Assembly: GCA_003054655.1 (NCBI GenBank)
Contig: QAYZ01000011.1
Coordinates: 1-64,000, forward strand
DNA length: 64,000 bases
DNA from: Spartobacteria bacterium LR76
GTDB taxonomy: Bacteria > Verrucomicrobiota > Verrucomicrobiia > Chthoniobacterales > Terrimicrobiaceae
Reading direction: 5' to 3'
The notes below the pieces were generated by a model. The model had not been told where the DNA came from. It worked only from the letters and a program-made list of their open reading frames with translations, and searched no databases. The position numbers and the translations under genes were made by a program. Of this stretch, positions 25,002 to 33,258 are shown one piece after another (within the stretch, counting starts at the first letter, position 1; each line of letters opens with the position of its first letter).

Positions 25002-26021
25002 TCAAGAGCCGTGCAACTTGGGAGAGGTCCGCGAGCGCCGTTGCCTGCGCCGGGTCGGATGCCATGATATCGCCCTGAGGAAGGGCAGGAGAGCGGGATC
25101 GGCCTCCCAGGCCTTGGCGACTTGATCGAGCCGGTATTCCAATTCCTCGATCAGGCCGGAGAGCGCAGGGCTGACGCGGTCCCGCCGCCAGGTGATGCCG
25201 ACCTGGAGCGAGGGAGTCCTGCCGCTGATGAGGATGGGTAGCCAGGGGCCTGATTGTATCTGAGATGGCTCTCCGGAGGTGCGATTCAAATGAAATCCAT
25301 GGACGATGCCGATACCGGCCTCGGATTCCACCATCGCGAGGAGGACATCGAGATCTTCACAGTGGACGGTCGTCGCGGGATCAAAGAATCGCGACTGGCG
25401 GCAGAACTGGAGAATCTCACGGCCCATGTGGGTCGGGTTTGACAACCCGGGCAGCAGGAGCGGATAACCGGCCAGATCCTTCATGGTCACCTCGGTACGG
25501 CTGGCCATCGGGTGGGAGTCGGGCACGATGGCCTGCAAGCTGACCTCGGCCCACAGGATGGAGTCAATATGAGCGTCGGGGGCGACGTATGCCCCGATAT
25601 TTGCGTCGGCCTCGTCATTGGAGAGGAAATCGCGGGAGTTCCTGTTCGAGGATGGGACGAGCTTCAAATGGACGTCCGGGAATTTTGATCGGAACGCTTT
25701 CATGGAAGGAGGGAGAATCGAAATGGGGCGAACGAACCCGATCCGAAGGATCTGCTTTTTCTGTTGCAGCAGTTGAAGCTCGGCTCCGGTGCGGCTGATT
25801 TGCGCCAGAATGCTCCGCGCCCGGGAAAGCAGAAACAGGCCGGAGTCAGTCAATTCCACCTTGCGGCTCGTCCGGTTAAACAGGCGGGTGTGCAGTTCCT
25901 CCTCCAGCTCCTTGATGGCCTGGCTGAGCGGAGGCTGGGAGATGTTCAGCCGCCGGGCCGCCCCGAGAAAGCTCAACTCCTCGGCGACGCTCACAAAGTA
26001 GCGGAGATGGCGAAGTTCCAT
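25002..26021 (-). CDS. LysR-type transcriptional regulator
   Basis: The 339-aa regulator begins MELRHLRYFVSVAEELSFLG and continues with ARRLNISQPPLSQAIKELEE, the canonical winged helix-turn-helix. The remainder (residues 90-295) is the periplasmic-binding-like effector domain (LRIGFVRPISILPPSM). The tail after residue 300 is basic and unusual. It is divergent from the LpxA-like gene across 183 bases, so it may regulate that gene; the effector is unknown. Confidence 0.93.
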   Translation of the reverse strand: MELRHLRYFVSVAEELSFLGAARRLNISQPPLSQAIKELEEELHTRLFNRTSRKVELTDSGLFLLSRARSILAQISRTGAELQLLQQKKQILRIGFVRPISILPPSMKAFRSKFPDVHLKLVPSSNRNSRDFLSNDEADANIGAYVAPDAHIDSILWAEVSLQAIVPDSHPMASRTEVTMKDLAGYPLLLPGLSNPTHMGREILQFCRQSRFFDPATTVHCEDLDVLLAMVESEAGIGIVHGFHLNRTSGEPSQIQSGPWLPILISGRTPSLQVGITWRRDRVSPALSGLIEELEYRLDQVAKAWEADPALLPFLRAISWHPTRRRQRRSRTSPKLHGS

Positions 26022-26204
26022 CGGATGAAGCTATCTGAAAATCAGAATGATGAAAAGTGAATGATAATTTTCAAGATACATAGGATGGTTTTAGTTGGGC
26101 TTGATGACTACGTACTGCCCGCCCGCCGGAGATCGGCTGCCTGCGCCGTTGCCTCCCCTGTGTTTTGAGATGATGGAGGCGAGGGAAGGGAATCTCCCAG
26201 CCGA
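26022..26204. promoter_or_regulatory. divergent intergenic region LysR / LpxA-like
   Basis: The AT-rich stretch at 26035-26090 contains GAAAATCAGAATGATGAAAA and AATGATAATTTTC. LysR regulators usually bind such spaces between themselves and the divergent target gene. No exact operator can be defined. Confidence 0.35.
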
Positions 26205-27050
26205 ATGCAGCCAGCGAGGCCCGGGAGCATTTATCCCGCGGAAACGAATTTGAAAATCCATCCTACTGCGATCGTCGGCTCTTCTGCCCGGTTGGGGGAG
26301 AATTTGGAAATCGGCCCCTATGCCATCGTGGAGGACGGTGTGACCGTCGGCAGCGATTGCGTGATCCAGGCGCACGCCGTGCTGACCAATCATGTCACAA
26401 TCGGCGACCGGAACCTGATCGGTTATGGAGCCGTGATCGGGTCGGCCCCGCAGGATCTCGCGCACAGCGACTCAATCTCCAGCGGAGTCGTCATCGGAAA
26501 CGACAACGTCATCCGCGAATACGTTACCATCCATCGCGGGTCGAAGGAAGGATCGCTGACCCGGGTGGGGCATGGAAACCTGCTGATGGCGGGAGTACAC
26601 CTGGGCCACAATGTTTCCATCGGCGATCGCAATATCTTCGCGAACAATTGCCTTCTCGCTGGCTATGTGGATGCGGCGGACGACATCGTGCTCGGCGGGG
26701 CGTCGGTATTTCACCAGTTCCTGCGCATCGGCTCGATGTGCATGATCCGGGGCGGCACGGCATGGAGCAAGGACATCCCTCCATTCACGGTCGGGGTGAT
26801 CATCAACAAGGTGTGCGGCATCAACGCCATCGGGATGAAGCGCAAGGGCGTCGGATCTCCCAACCGGGCAAACGTAAAAAGAGCCTACAAGCTGCTCTAT
26901 CGGAGCGGGCTGAACGTGACGCAAGCCATCGACGCCGGCCAGTCCATGGAGTGGACCAGGGAGGGAAAGATGTTCATGGATTTTGTCGGACACCGCACCA
27001 AGCGAGGGCTGTGCGCCTCGCAATCCGAGGAATTGGCTGCTGCTCTCTGA
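26205..27050 (+). CDS. lpxA: LpxA-like UDP-N-acetylglucosamine acyltransferase
   Basis: The 281-aa product is a left-handed beta helix with repeated hexapeptides from residue 17 (IHPTAIVGSSARLGENLEIG), then a helical C-terminus. The catalytic base equivalent to E. coli His125 is His135 in GVHLGHNVSIGDR. The following AGYV carries Tyr where E. coli has the His of AGHV. LpxA transfers an acyl group from ACP to UDP-GlcNAc in lipid A synthesis. The gene is separate from lpxD or fabZ, so it may be a paralogue. Confidence 0.85.
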   Translation: MQPARPGSIYPAETNLKIHPTAIVGSSARLGENLEIGPYAIVEDGVTVGSDCVIQAHAVLTNHVTIGDRNLIGYGAVIGSAPQDLAHSDSISSGVVIGNDNVIREYVTIHRGSKEGSLTRVGHGNLLMAGVHLGHNVSIGDRNIFANNCLLAGYVDAADDIVLGGASVFHQFLRIGSMCMIRGGTAWSKDIPPFTVGVIINKVCGINAIGMKRKGVGSPNRANVKRAYKLLYRSGLNVTQAIDAGQSMEWTREGKMFMDFVGHRTKRGLCASQSEELAAAL

Positions 27051-27162
27051 GCGGAGTTCCACGCCCGCGATCTGCCGGTGGGTGAGTCCATACCGGGTGT
27101 CTTCGTTGATCGACCGAGGGCGCGCAACACCGGTGGCGTCGAGCTTTGCGCGGTGCCGCTGA

Positions 27163-29013
27163 TCAGTAGGAAAACTGCACGCTGCCGCCGCCCCAGAAGG
27201 TGTTGGCGGCGGTGCCGCTGATGTCATTGAGGGCGTGGCTGTAGGCTCCGTAGACGGCGAAGGTGATGTAGCGGTTCACGCGGACGGGGAGCGAGAGGCC
27301 GCACTCGAGGTTGTTTGGCCCGGTGAAGGGCGTGGTGTCGTCGTCGGGTGCGGGTGAGGTATTGTAGCGGAAGTTCACGCCAAAGGCGCCCCAGAAGTCG
27401 AGGGCGAGGATGTCGCGGTAGAGCGGCAGGTTGCCGTCGAGGCGGAGATTGAGGAAGCTCGAGCAGGCCTCGACGAATCCGCTGCCGCTATCGGAATCCG
27501 GCCCGAGGGCGAACCAGTAGGTGGCCGAGGGCGTAAGGGTGAGCGGCCCGAGGGTGAAGTCCCACCCGGCGGAGGCGACGAGCTCGTTCGAGTAAAAATT
27601 GCCATCGCTGTAGCCGTAGTTGAAGTCATACTCGAGGCTGACAAAGCCGTCGCCGATGAGCTGGGTGAAGGCGAGGTCGGCGTCGGTTTCGCGGTAGGAT
27701 GGGCCGCTGGTGGCAAAGGCCTGCCAGACCCCGGCGGTGAGGAAGTTGGACTCCGAGATGTTCCAGGTGAGCGAGAGGGCGGTCCAGTAGATGCCTGCGC
27801 CATAGCGGTTGTTGTCATTCAGGCCGTTCGCGCCTTTGTCCATGTAAAGACTGTCCCATCCAGTCGAGAGGCTGGCGTTGAAGGTCTGGCGCTCCTCCTC
27901 GAAGTCGGAGAGGCTTTTGCCGCCGGAGACCCAGGCCTCGACGAGGGGCCACCAGTCGTTGTCCACCTGGTTGAGCGTGCCGGTAAAGGTGACGCCGCGC
28001 TGCGGCCAGTAGTAGGCGAAGGAGTTGCCGTGTCCGTCGTGACCCCAGACCTCGCCGAGCCCGCCATCGAGCTTCACGCGGTAAAGGCCGAGTCCATACG
28101 AGATGTCCTGCTCGCCCGTGGGGACAAAGGTGAGCATGGCCTGGAGGGTGGCGGGGTCGTGGAAGAGCTTCCCGTCGGCCAGCCCGCGCAGGAAGCGCTC
28201 GAGGTCGCGCGCGGTGCTCACGAGTCCGCCGCCCGCCCAGTCGGCGCTCTGGCGGGGGACGTCGGTGAGATCCTCGCCGCCCTCGTAGCGATGCGACTGC
28301 GGCGCGCCCCGGCGGGGTTCGTGATAGGTGAGCCACGTCGAGTCCATGCCGAGCGGGCGGAAGATTTTCTGGCGGTAGACGGTGTGAAGGGGCTGGCCGG
28401 TGACGTGCTCGATGAGGAGGCCGAGGAGGACGAAATTCGTATCCGAGTAGTGAAAGCGGCCCGGGCGGCGCGAGGGAATCTCGCGGGCGTAGGAGAGGAT
28501 TTCATCCGGCGTCCAGTTATGCCCCGGATCGGCGAGGAACGAGCGGAGGAAGGCGTTGTTGCCCTCGCGGTCGCGCGCGCCGTCGGTCCAGTAGTGGAGC
28601 AGACCGCTGGTGTGGGAGAGGAGCTGGCGGATGGTGAGGGACGCGTCAAAACCCTGCACGGCTTTTGCCGGGAGCACCTTGCCGATGGGGGTGTCGAGCG
28701 AGAGCTTTCCCTCCTCGGCGAGGACGAGGATCGTCGCGGCAGTGACGGCCTTGGTGATGCTGGCGATCTCAAATGGCGTGTCCGGCGTCATGTCGGGCGA
28801 GGCCGGGCCGGCGAATTTCCCTGCCGCGCCCTGGCAGAGGGTGCCTGTGCGGTCGGCAATGCGCACGATGCCGCCGCCATGGCCGTCGTTGTCGGCCACG
28901 AGCTGGTCGAGTTCCGTGAGCACAGCCTGCGAGGCGGTCTGGGCGCGGGCAGTGGATGAGATGGCGGAAAGGGCAAAGCCGCAGGCGAGCAGCCGGAGGA
29001 TGGGGGAATTCAT
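27163..29013 (-). CDS. serine beta-lactamase-family hydrolase fused to an outer-membrane beta-barrel
   Basis: The 616-aa product has a signal peptide to about residue 24. Residues 30-370 form a class C-like serine hydrolase: S85-I-T-K88, Y189-S-D191, and HDGHGNSF for the third motif. Residues about 375-616 lack hydrolase motifs and show alternating aromatic strands (WDFTLGPLTLTPSATYWFALG, FVSLEYDFNYGYSDGNFYS), ending in QFSY. A C-terminal aromatic residue is the usual outer-membrane insertion signal. The fusion suggests a surface or periplasmic hydrolase anchored by a barrel. It may act on esters, peptides or beta-lactams; no specific substrate is implied. Confidence 0.85.
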   Translation of the reverse strand: MNSPILRLLACGFALSAISSTARAQTASQAVLTELDQLVADNDGHGGGIVRIADRTGTLCQGAAGKFAGPASPDMTPDTPFEIASITKAVTAATILVLAEEGKLSLDTPIGKVLPAKAVQGFDASLTIRQLLSHTSGLLHYWTDGARDREGNNAFLRSFLADPGHNWTPDEILSYAREIPSRRPGRFHYSDTNFVLLGLLIEHVTGQPLHTVYRQKIFRPLGMDSTWLTYHEPRRGAPQSHRYEGGEDLTDVPRQSADWAGGGLVSTARDLERFLRGLADGKLFHDPATLQAMLTFVPTGEQDISYGLGLYRVKLDGGLGEVWGHDGHGNSFAYYWPQRGVTFTGTLNQVDNDWWPLVEAWVSGGKSLSDFEEERQTFNASLSTGWDSLYMDKGANGLNDNNRYGAGIYWTALSLTWNISESNFLTAGVWQAFATSGPSYRETDADLAFTQLIGDGFVSLEYDFNYGYSDGNFYSNELVASAGWDFTLGPLTLTPSATYWFALGPDSDSGSGFVEACSSFLNLRLDGNLPLYRDILALDFWGAFGVNFRYNTSPAPDDDTTPFTGPNNLECGLSLPVRVNRYITFAVYGAYSHALNDISGTAANTFWGGGSVQFSY

Positions 29014-29252
29014 GGCGCGAACCTGCCTAATAACGGTCTGGCGGAATTTCGTCAATTCCGCCAGACCGATGTATTTATGCAGGGAAAGGCTGTGTCCCGC
29101 CCCTCCGGGTCGAGGCGGTGCGGGATGCTGCCCGTGTCCGGAAAGGGAGGGCGGCACGGCGTGGTTCGCCCTCCCCTCCTGGCAGGCAGCAGATGGGTTT
29201 GTTTCCTCGGGGTCGGAGGCGGGGGCGTCCGGCGGCGGGAAACTTCAATAAG

Positions 29253-29456
29253 CTAGATGTCGTCTTCCCAGACGGCAGGCTCCACGAAGCGGGCGTACCC
29301 GACGATGGAGCGGCTCTCGAGATTGGGAAAGGTCAGGACCGACAGAGGCGACACACGGTGGCGGGACAGGTGGGTGGCGCGATCTTTCTCGGGATTGAGC
29401 GACGTGGGGGTGCCGCGATTGGAACCGCGAAGAGAAACAGTGGATGTGTTTTTCAT
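29253..29456 (-). CDS. 67-aa small orphan protein
   Basis: A 67-aa open frame begins MKNTSTVSLRGSNRGTPTSL and ends FVEPAVWEDDI. It has no signal peptide or hydrophobic segment, and its composition looks natural, with an acidic aromatic C-terminus. It could be a small regulatory protein or a peptide precursor, but no modifying enzyme lies beside it. Confidence 0.4.
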   Translation of the reverse strand: MKNTSTVSLRGSNRGTPTSLNPEKDRATHLSRHRVSPLSVLTFPNLESRSIVGYARFVEPAVWEDDI

Positions 29457-29611
29457 GGGCGTGGAATGGTTTCGCAGTGAGCATAGTTTGCCCGTGGGAA
29501 TGCGATACCCGTCCCTTGGCACGGATCACCCATGTATTGCCTTTCGTTGAGCAATCGGGGGTGAGGAATCCGGCGGAGGGCGCTGACAGCTCGCCCTCCA
29601 CCGGGGTACGG

Positions 29612-29965
29612 CTAATTATCCATCCAGACTCCGGCGATGGGCTTGGAGTAGGGATTCATTTCCTGAATCTCCGACGGCGCATTCCACAGCGGGCCGGGAC
29701 CGATCAACGTGGACCCTTTCTTTACAGTCGGGTCGTAGATGTAGATCCCTCCATTGTGGGCGTAGGCGGTTACAGCATGCTTTGAGCCGTCGGCGAATGT
29801 CATGGTCATCACCTTGGCGGGGACGTGATTCTCGACGAGGAGCTTCCTGGCGGCGGCCACGGCATAAACGTGACAGGAGTTGGGGAGCTTCTTGACGGTG
29901 GTTGTCCCTGTACTGGTGCAGGCGGTGAGGACGGCGGCCTCGATAAGGGTGAGGATCGCTTTCAC
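29612..29965 (-). CDS. small lipoprotein-like protein with Cys-His-Asp pattern
   Basis: The 117-aa product starts with a signal-like MKAILTLIEAAVLTACTSTG, whose LTAC could be a lipobox. The body has NSCHVYAVAAARKLL, then KHAVTAYAHN, then YIYDPTVKKG. This Cys-His-Asp order, with the Cys at a helix start, is that of papain- or transglutaminase-like folds. It is too small for a full protease domain. Activity is inference. Confidence 0.6.
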   Translation of the reverse strand: MKAILTLIEAAVLTACTSTGTTTVKKLPNSCHVYAVAAARKLLVENHVPAKVMTMTFADGSKHAVTAYAHNGGIYIYDPTVKKGSTLIGPGPLWNAPSEIQEMNPYSKPIAGVWMDN

Positions 29966-30282
29966 CGGATGTTCCTCGGGCTGACAGTGTTGCGGATCCG
30001 GAGCGGAGTCATGCTGACTGGTCCGTAGGGATCGGCAGGCTGGCGGCGCGGGGAAGCGGTGTTCGGGTTTTTACAACTTTTCAGGGTTATTGTTTGCCTG
30101 AACTGAGTCCATCCTGGGGGGAGGGCCAGCAGGCTTGCTGACAGGGGGGTGCTAATCATTGGACTGCTTGGGGAACGGTTAACAAAATAAGCGAGAGTCC
30201 AATATTCGCTAATGATTTTTTGCTAATAACTGGACCAAAATTGCCCTTTGTCGGGCAAAGGATGGTTGCCCCGAGCCGGGAG
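29966..30282. other. 317-bp intergenic region with repeats GCTAAT...TGGAC
   Basis: This AT-rich gap has GCTAATCATTGGAC (30151-30164), GCTAATGATT (30208-30217) and GCTAATAACTGGAC (30222-30235). ATTGGACT (30158-30165) and AGTCCAAT (30196-30203) form an inverted repeat. It lies between the 29612-29965 gene (start side) and the YdeI-like gene (3' end). No gene is visible. Confidence 0.5.
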
Positions 30283-30906
30283 CTATTCCGCAACAGGTTT
30301 GCGGCGGGTGGCCGGGGGATGAATGGTGCGCCCTTCCTCCAGCATGGCGATGAATTGCGCGAGGAGTCGCTGGCGGGTTTCCTCCCGCTTCGCATGGGTG
30401 AGGCGATAGAGGATGGCGTATCGGTTGCGGCTGTCCAACCCGGCGAAGGCCGTGGCGGCGGAGGGGGAGGAGTCGAGGGCACGCCGGAGGATGTCGGGGA
30501 TCTCGATGACTGAGGAGGAGGCGTAGGCGTTTTCCCAGCGTCCGTCGGCGCGGGCGGCCTCGACCTCGCGGAGGCCGGTAGGCTGCATGCGACCGCTGGC
30601 GATGAGGGCCTCGGCTTTGGCGCGATTGATCCGCGACCAGAGGCTGCGCTTGCGTCGGGGCGTATAGCGTTGGAGGTAATGGGTTTCGCTCAGCGAGGCG
30701 GCCTGCCCGTCGATCCATCCGAAGCACAGCGCCTCCTCGATCACCTCGGCGTAGGTGACGGAGGGAATACCAGTGGATTTCTTCGCGTAGCAAATCCAGA
30801 GGGCGTCGTGAGAGGCATGGTTCTCCTCCAGCCAGCGCCGCCATTCCGCCTGGGTGGCAAAGGGAAGGACCGGCTCGTTCTTGTAGGTTTTGGGAAGCCT
30901 AGGCAT
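30283..30906 (-). CDS. YdeI/OmpD-associated family protein
   Basis: The 207-aa product carries the family signature in the N-terminal half: EWRRWLEENHASHDALWICYAKK, then TYAEVIEEALCFGWIDGQAAS, and LQRYTPRRKRSLWSRINR. The C-terminal half is the helical region typical of the family. YdeI-like proteins are described as bacteriocin-tolerance or OmpD-associated, with no known enzyme activity. Its start overlaps the 3' end of the MidA-like gene by 8 bases, so it is the last gene of the kdsD operon. Confidence 0.85.
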   Translation of the reverse strand: MPRLPKTYKNEPVLPFATQAEWRRWLEENHASHDALWICYAKKSTGIPSVTYAEVIEEALCFGWIDGQAASLSETHYLQRYTPRRKRSLWSRINRAKAEALIASGRMQPTGLREVEAARADGRWENAYASSSVIEIPDILRRALDSSPSAATAFAGLDSRNRYAILYRLTHAKREETRQRLLAQFIAMLEEGRTIHPPATRRKPVAE

Positions 30907-31867
30907 CGGGCGAGGTTTCCAGCACCTTGAAGGCCTCTCCGGCGTCGCCGAGTTCCACGGGCTGGCCCTGGGCGGAGAGAAATTGCGCGAGCGTCTGCGC
31001 GGGGGCGGGGGCGCGGAGCCAGTGGCGGAGGTCGGTGAAATTCACGTCCACCGTGAGGTCGCGCTTGCCGAAGCCGATGTAGGCCTGCGGTCCCTCGAGT
31101 CGCTGGTGGTGGGCGTAGGCGCGGAGCGAACCGCGCAGGCGGCGGTGGTACAGCTCGGCGACCTCCTCGCCGTAATCGATCACGAGCATGGCCCCGGCTT
31201 TCCAGAGCGGACGCCACGCCTCGTACCACTGGCGGAAGGCCTCCTGGGTCTCGACGCGCTGGCCGTCGGGCCAGGGATGGGTCAGGGACGTGGAGTCGGG
31301 TAATGTGGCGGGATCAGTCCAGTGCTCGATCCAGCGGGAGCCGCCAATACTCAGCGAAAGTTCCCGCCAGCGGTCGTCGTGCTTCTGGAAGACCCGGCAG
31401 GGAAAGGCGTCGACGAGCTCGTTGGAGTAAATCACGGCCTCCCCATCGCAGGCGGCGAGGGCATCGGCCATGGAGTCGTGCCAGCGAGTGCTGCGCGGGA
31501 GGACCTTTTTTTGCGCGGCGCGCAGGATGGGCGAGACGTCGACGATGTGGAGCTGCGGGCGGCCGAACCACCCGAGCGCCTTCCAGACGCCCGCGCCGAG
31601 TGCGCCGGTGCCCGCGCCGATCTCGATGAGATGCCAGCGGCGGCGCGGCTGGTGCGAGCGCGCCCAGCGGGCGATGGCGAGGGAGAGATTGCGCCGCATG
31701 ACGGGCCAGGTGGTGAAATCGCCACCACGCCCGATGTCGAGGATATTGGCCGTATAGTAGCCGTGCTGCGGATGATAGAGCGCCTCCTGCATCCAGCGGT
31801 CAAAGGGGATGCTGCCGTCGTGCGCGGCCTGGAGCTGCTCCAGGAAGTCTATCGTCGAGTCACTCAC
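30899..31867 (-). CDS. MidA/NDUFAF7-like SAM-dependent methyltransferase
   Basis: The 322-aa product starts at GTG (31867), overlapping the stop of the upstream gene. Early residues FDRWMQEALYHPQHGYYTAN and GGDFTTWPVM match COG1565. The SAM-binding motif is LIEIGAGTGALGAGVWKAL, and the post-I sequence VIYSNELVDAFPCRVF is characteristic. NDUFAF7 methylates an arginine in a complex I subunit; the bacterial target is not known. It is in an operon with efp and kdsD. Confidence 0.85.
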   Translation of the reverse strand: MSDSTIDFLEQLQAAHDGSIPFDRWMQEALYHPQHGYYTANILDIGRGGDFTTWPVMRRNLSLAIARWARSHQPRRRWHLIEIGAGTGALGAGVWKALGWFGRPQLHIVDVSPILRAAQKKVLPRSTRWHDSMADALAACDGEAVIYSNELVDAFPCRVFQKHDDRWRELSLSIGGSRWIEHWTDPATLPDSTSLTHPWPDGQRVETQEAFRQWYEAWRPLWKAGAMLVIDYGEEVAELYHRRLRGSLRAYAHHQRLEGPQAYIGFGKRDLTVDVNFTDLRHWLRAPAPAQTLAQFLSAQGQPVELGDAGEAFKVLETSPDA

Positions 31868-32631
31868 CGGAGCGCCCGGTTCAGGAGGAGCGTGAGGTCG
31901 GAGGTGAAGTCGACCGTGTTCTGGAACAGCTCGCGCAGAAAGCTCAACCACGTGATCTCCGGCGCGGCCAGCACCAGCATGATCGAGAGCAGGATGAGGT
32001 TGAGGATGTAAATGACGGTCAGGGAGAAAAACGTGCCGCCGTAGTAAAGGTCGGGCTGGCCCTTGGTGATCATCCAGACCGTGAAGGTGAGGTGAAACGC
32101 CCACGTGATGCCGATGACCATATAGAGAATCCACCGGTATGGCGCGACGTCCCAGAAGATCCCGCAGACGCCATACACGAGGATGGCGAGCAGGCTGTAG
32201 AGGGGAAAAAAGTACGGCGCGAGCGCGATCCACGTATTCGTACGATCGGCCAGGATATGGCCGCCTTGGCGGGTGACCTGAAAGCGGTGGACTCGTCCGC
32301 CCATGAGCATGACCCAGATGGCATGGGTCAGCTCATGGCCGAAAACATAGAGCCAGATCGGTCGCGGCAGGCCGAAGAAAGCGACCAGCCACAGGATGAC
32401 TCCGAGAGAAAAGAACCAGAACTCTTCCGTGATCCAGAACTGGTTCCGGATCGTGGTCCGCGCAAACGCCATGAAAAACGTCTGCGTGAGCACCCAGGCA
32501 GCGGGCAAAAGGAACAACCCGACGAGGAGCTTGACGAAGCGCTTCGGCACGGTGGCCGGCAGCACCCCGGTGGCGGAGACATCGAGTCTCCGCACGGGCC
32601 TGCGTCGGGAAGTGGTTTTTCGCCTCGCCAC
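31864..32631 (-). CDS. membrane protein with HExxH motif (M50-like)
   Basis: The 255-aa product has a basic N-terminus and about six hydrophobic segments (near residues 33-55, 72-88, 95-110, 137-158, 165-185 and 200-222). The motif H99-E100-L-T-H103 lies at the start of a helix (VFGHELTHAIWVMLMGGRV), as in site-2 proteases, where the HExxH sits inside the membrane. The usual distal NPDG or LDG motif is not evident. It is probably an intramembrane zinc peptidase or a degenerate relative. Confidence 0.75.
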   Translation of the reverse strand: MARRKTTSRRRPVRRLDVSATGVLPATVPKRFVKLLVGLFLLPAAWVLTQTFFMAFARTTIRNQFWITEEFWFFSLGVILWLVAFFGLPRPIWLYVFGHELTHAIWVMLMGGRVHRFQVTRQGGHILADRTNTWIALAPYFFPLYSLLAILVYGVCGIFWDVAPYRWILYMVIGITWAFHLTFTVWMITKGQPDLYYGGTFFSLTVIYILNLILLSIMLVLAAPEITWLSFLRELFQNTVDFTSDLTLLLNRALR

Positions 32632-32654
32632 CGTGGGGATGGGCGCGTGCTGGA

Positions 32655-33212
32655 CTAGGCGCGGCCCATGTAGGAGCCCGTGCGCGTGTCGATCTTGATC
32701 AACTCGCCTTCCTTGATGAAGAGCGGGACCTGAACGACGAGGCCGGTCTCGAGAGTGGCCGGTTTCTGCACATTGTTGGCGCTGTCTCCGCGTACACCCT
32801 CGGCCGATTCCGTGACCTTGAGCACGACGGAGGAAGGGATTTCCACCTGGGCGGGACGGCCCTCGATGCTGAGGACTTCCACCTTGAGGTTCTCGACGAG
32901 GTAATCCTTCACCTCGGAGACGAGATCAGGCTGGAGCGTGATGGTCTCGTAGTCGTCGGGATTGATGAAATGAAAGCCCTGCGGGTCGGCGTAGCTGAAC
33001 TCGAGCTCCTGGCGGTTCACGTCGACGAGGTCGACTTTCTCCGTGGACGAGAAGCGCACGTCGGCGGATTTGCCGGTATTGATGTACCGGATGATGACCT
33101 GCACGAAGGCGCGGAGGTTGCCGGGCGTGCGGTGCTGAACTTCAAGAACGATGGCCGGGTTATTGTTATACCGGATGGCCATACCTTTGCGGAGATCGTT
33201 TGCGAGTGCCAT
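32655..33212 (-). CDS. efp: elongation factor P
   Basis: The 185-aa product has the three-domain EF-P layout: KOW-like domain I, then OB domains II and III, ending KIDTRTGSYMGRA. EF-P rescues ribosomes stalled at consecutive prolines. The domain I tip reads HRTPGNLRAF, so the residue at the position of E. coli Lys34 is Asn32, not Lys or Arg. No epmA, epmB, earP or ymfI-like gene lies near. It is downstream of kdsD by 46 bases. Confidence 0.96.
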   Translation of the reverse strand: MALANDLRKGMAIRYNNNPAIVLEVQHRTPGNLRAFVQVIIRYINTGKSADVRFSSTEKVDLVDVNRQELEFSYADPQGFHFINPDDYETITLQPDLVSEVKDYLVENLKVEVLSIEGRPAQVEIPSSVVLKVTESAEGVRGDSANNVQKPATLETGLVVQVPLFIKEGELIKIDTRTGSYMGRA

Positions 33213-33258
33213 GAAAGGAAGAGAATGGGTCAGCGTAGCCGCGCGGGCGGGGGGCTGG

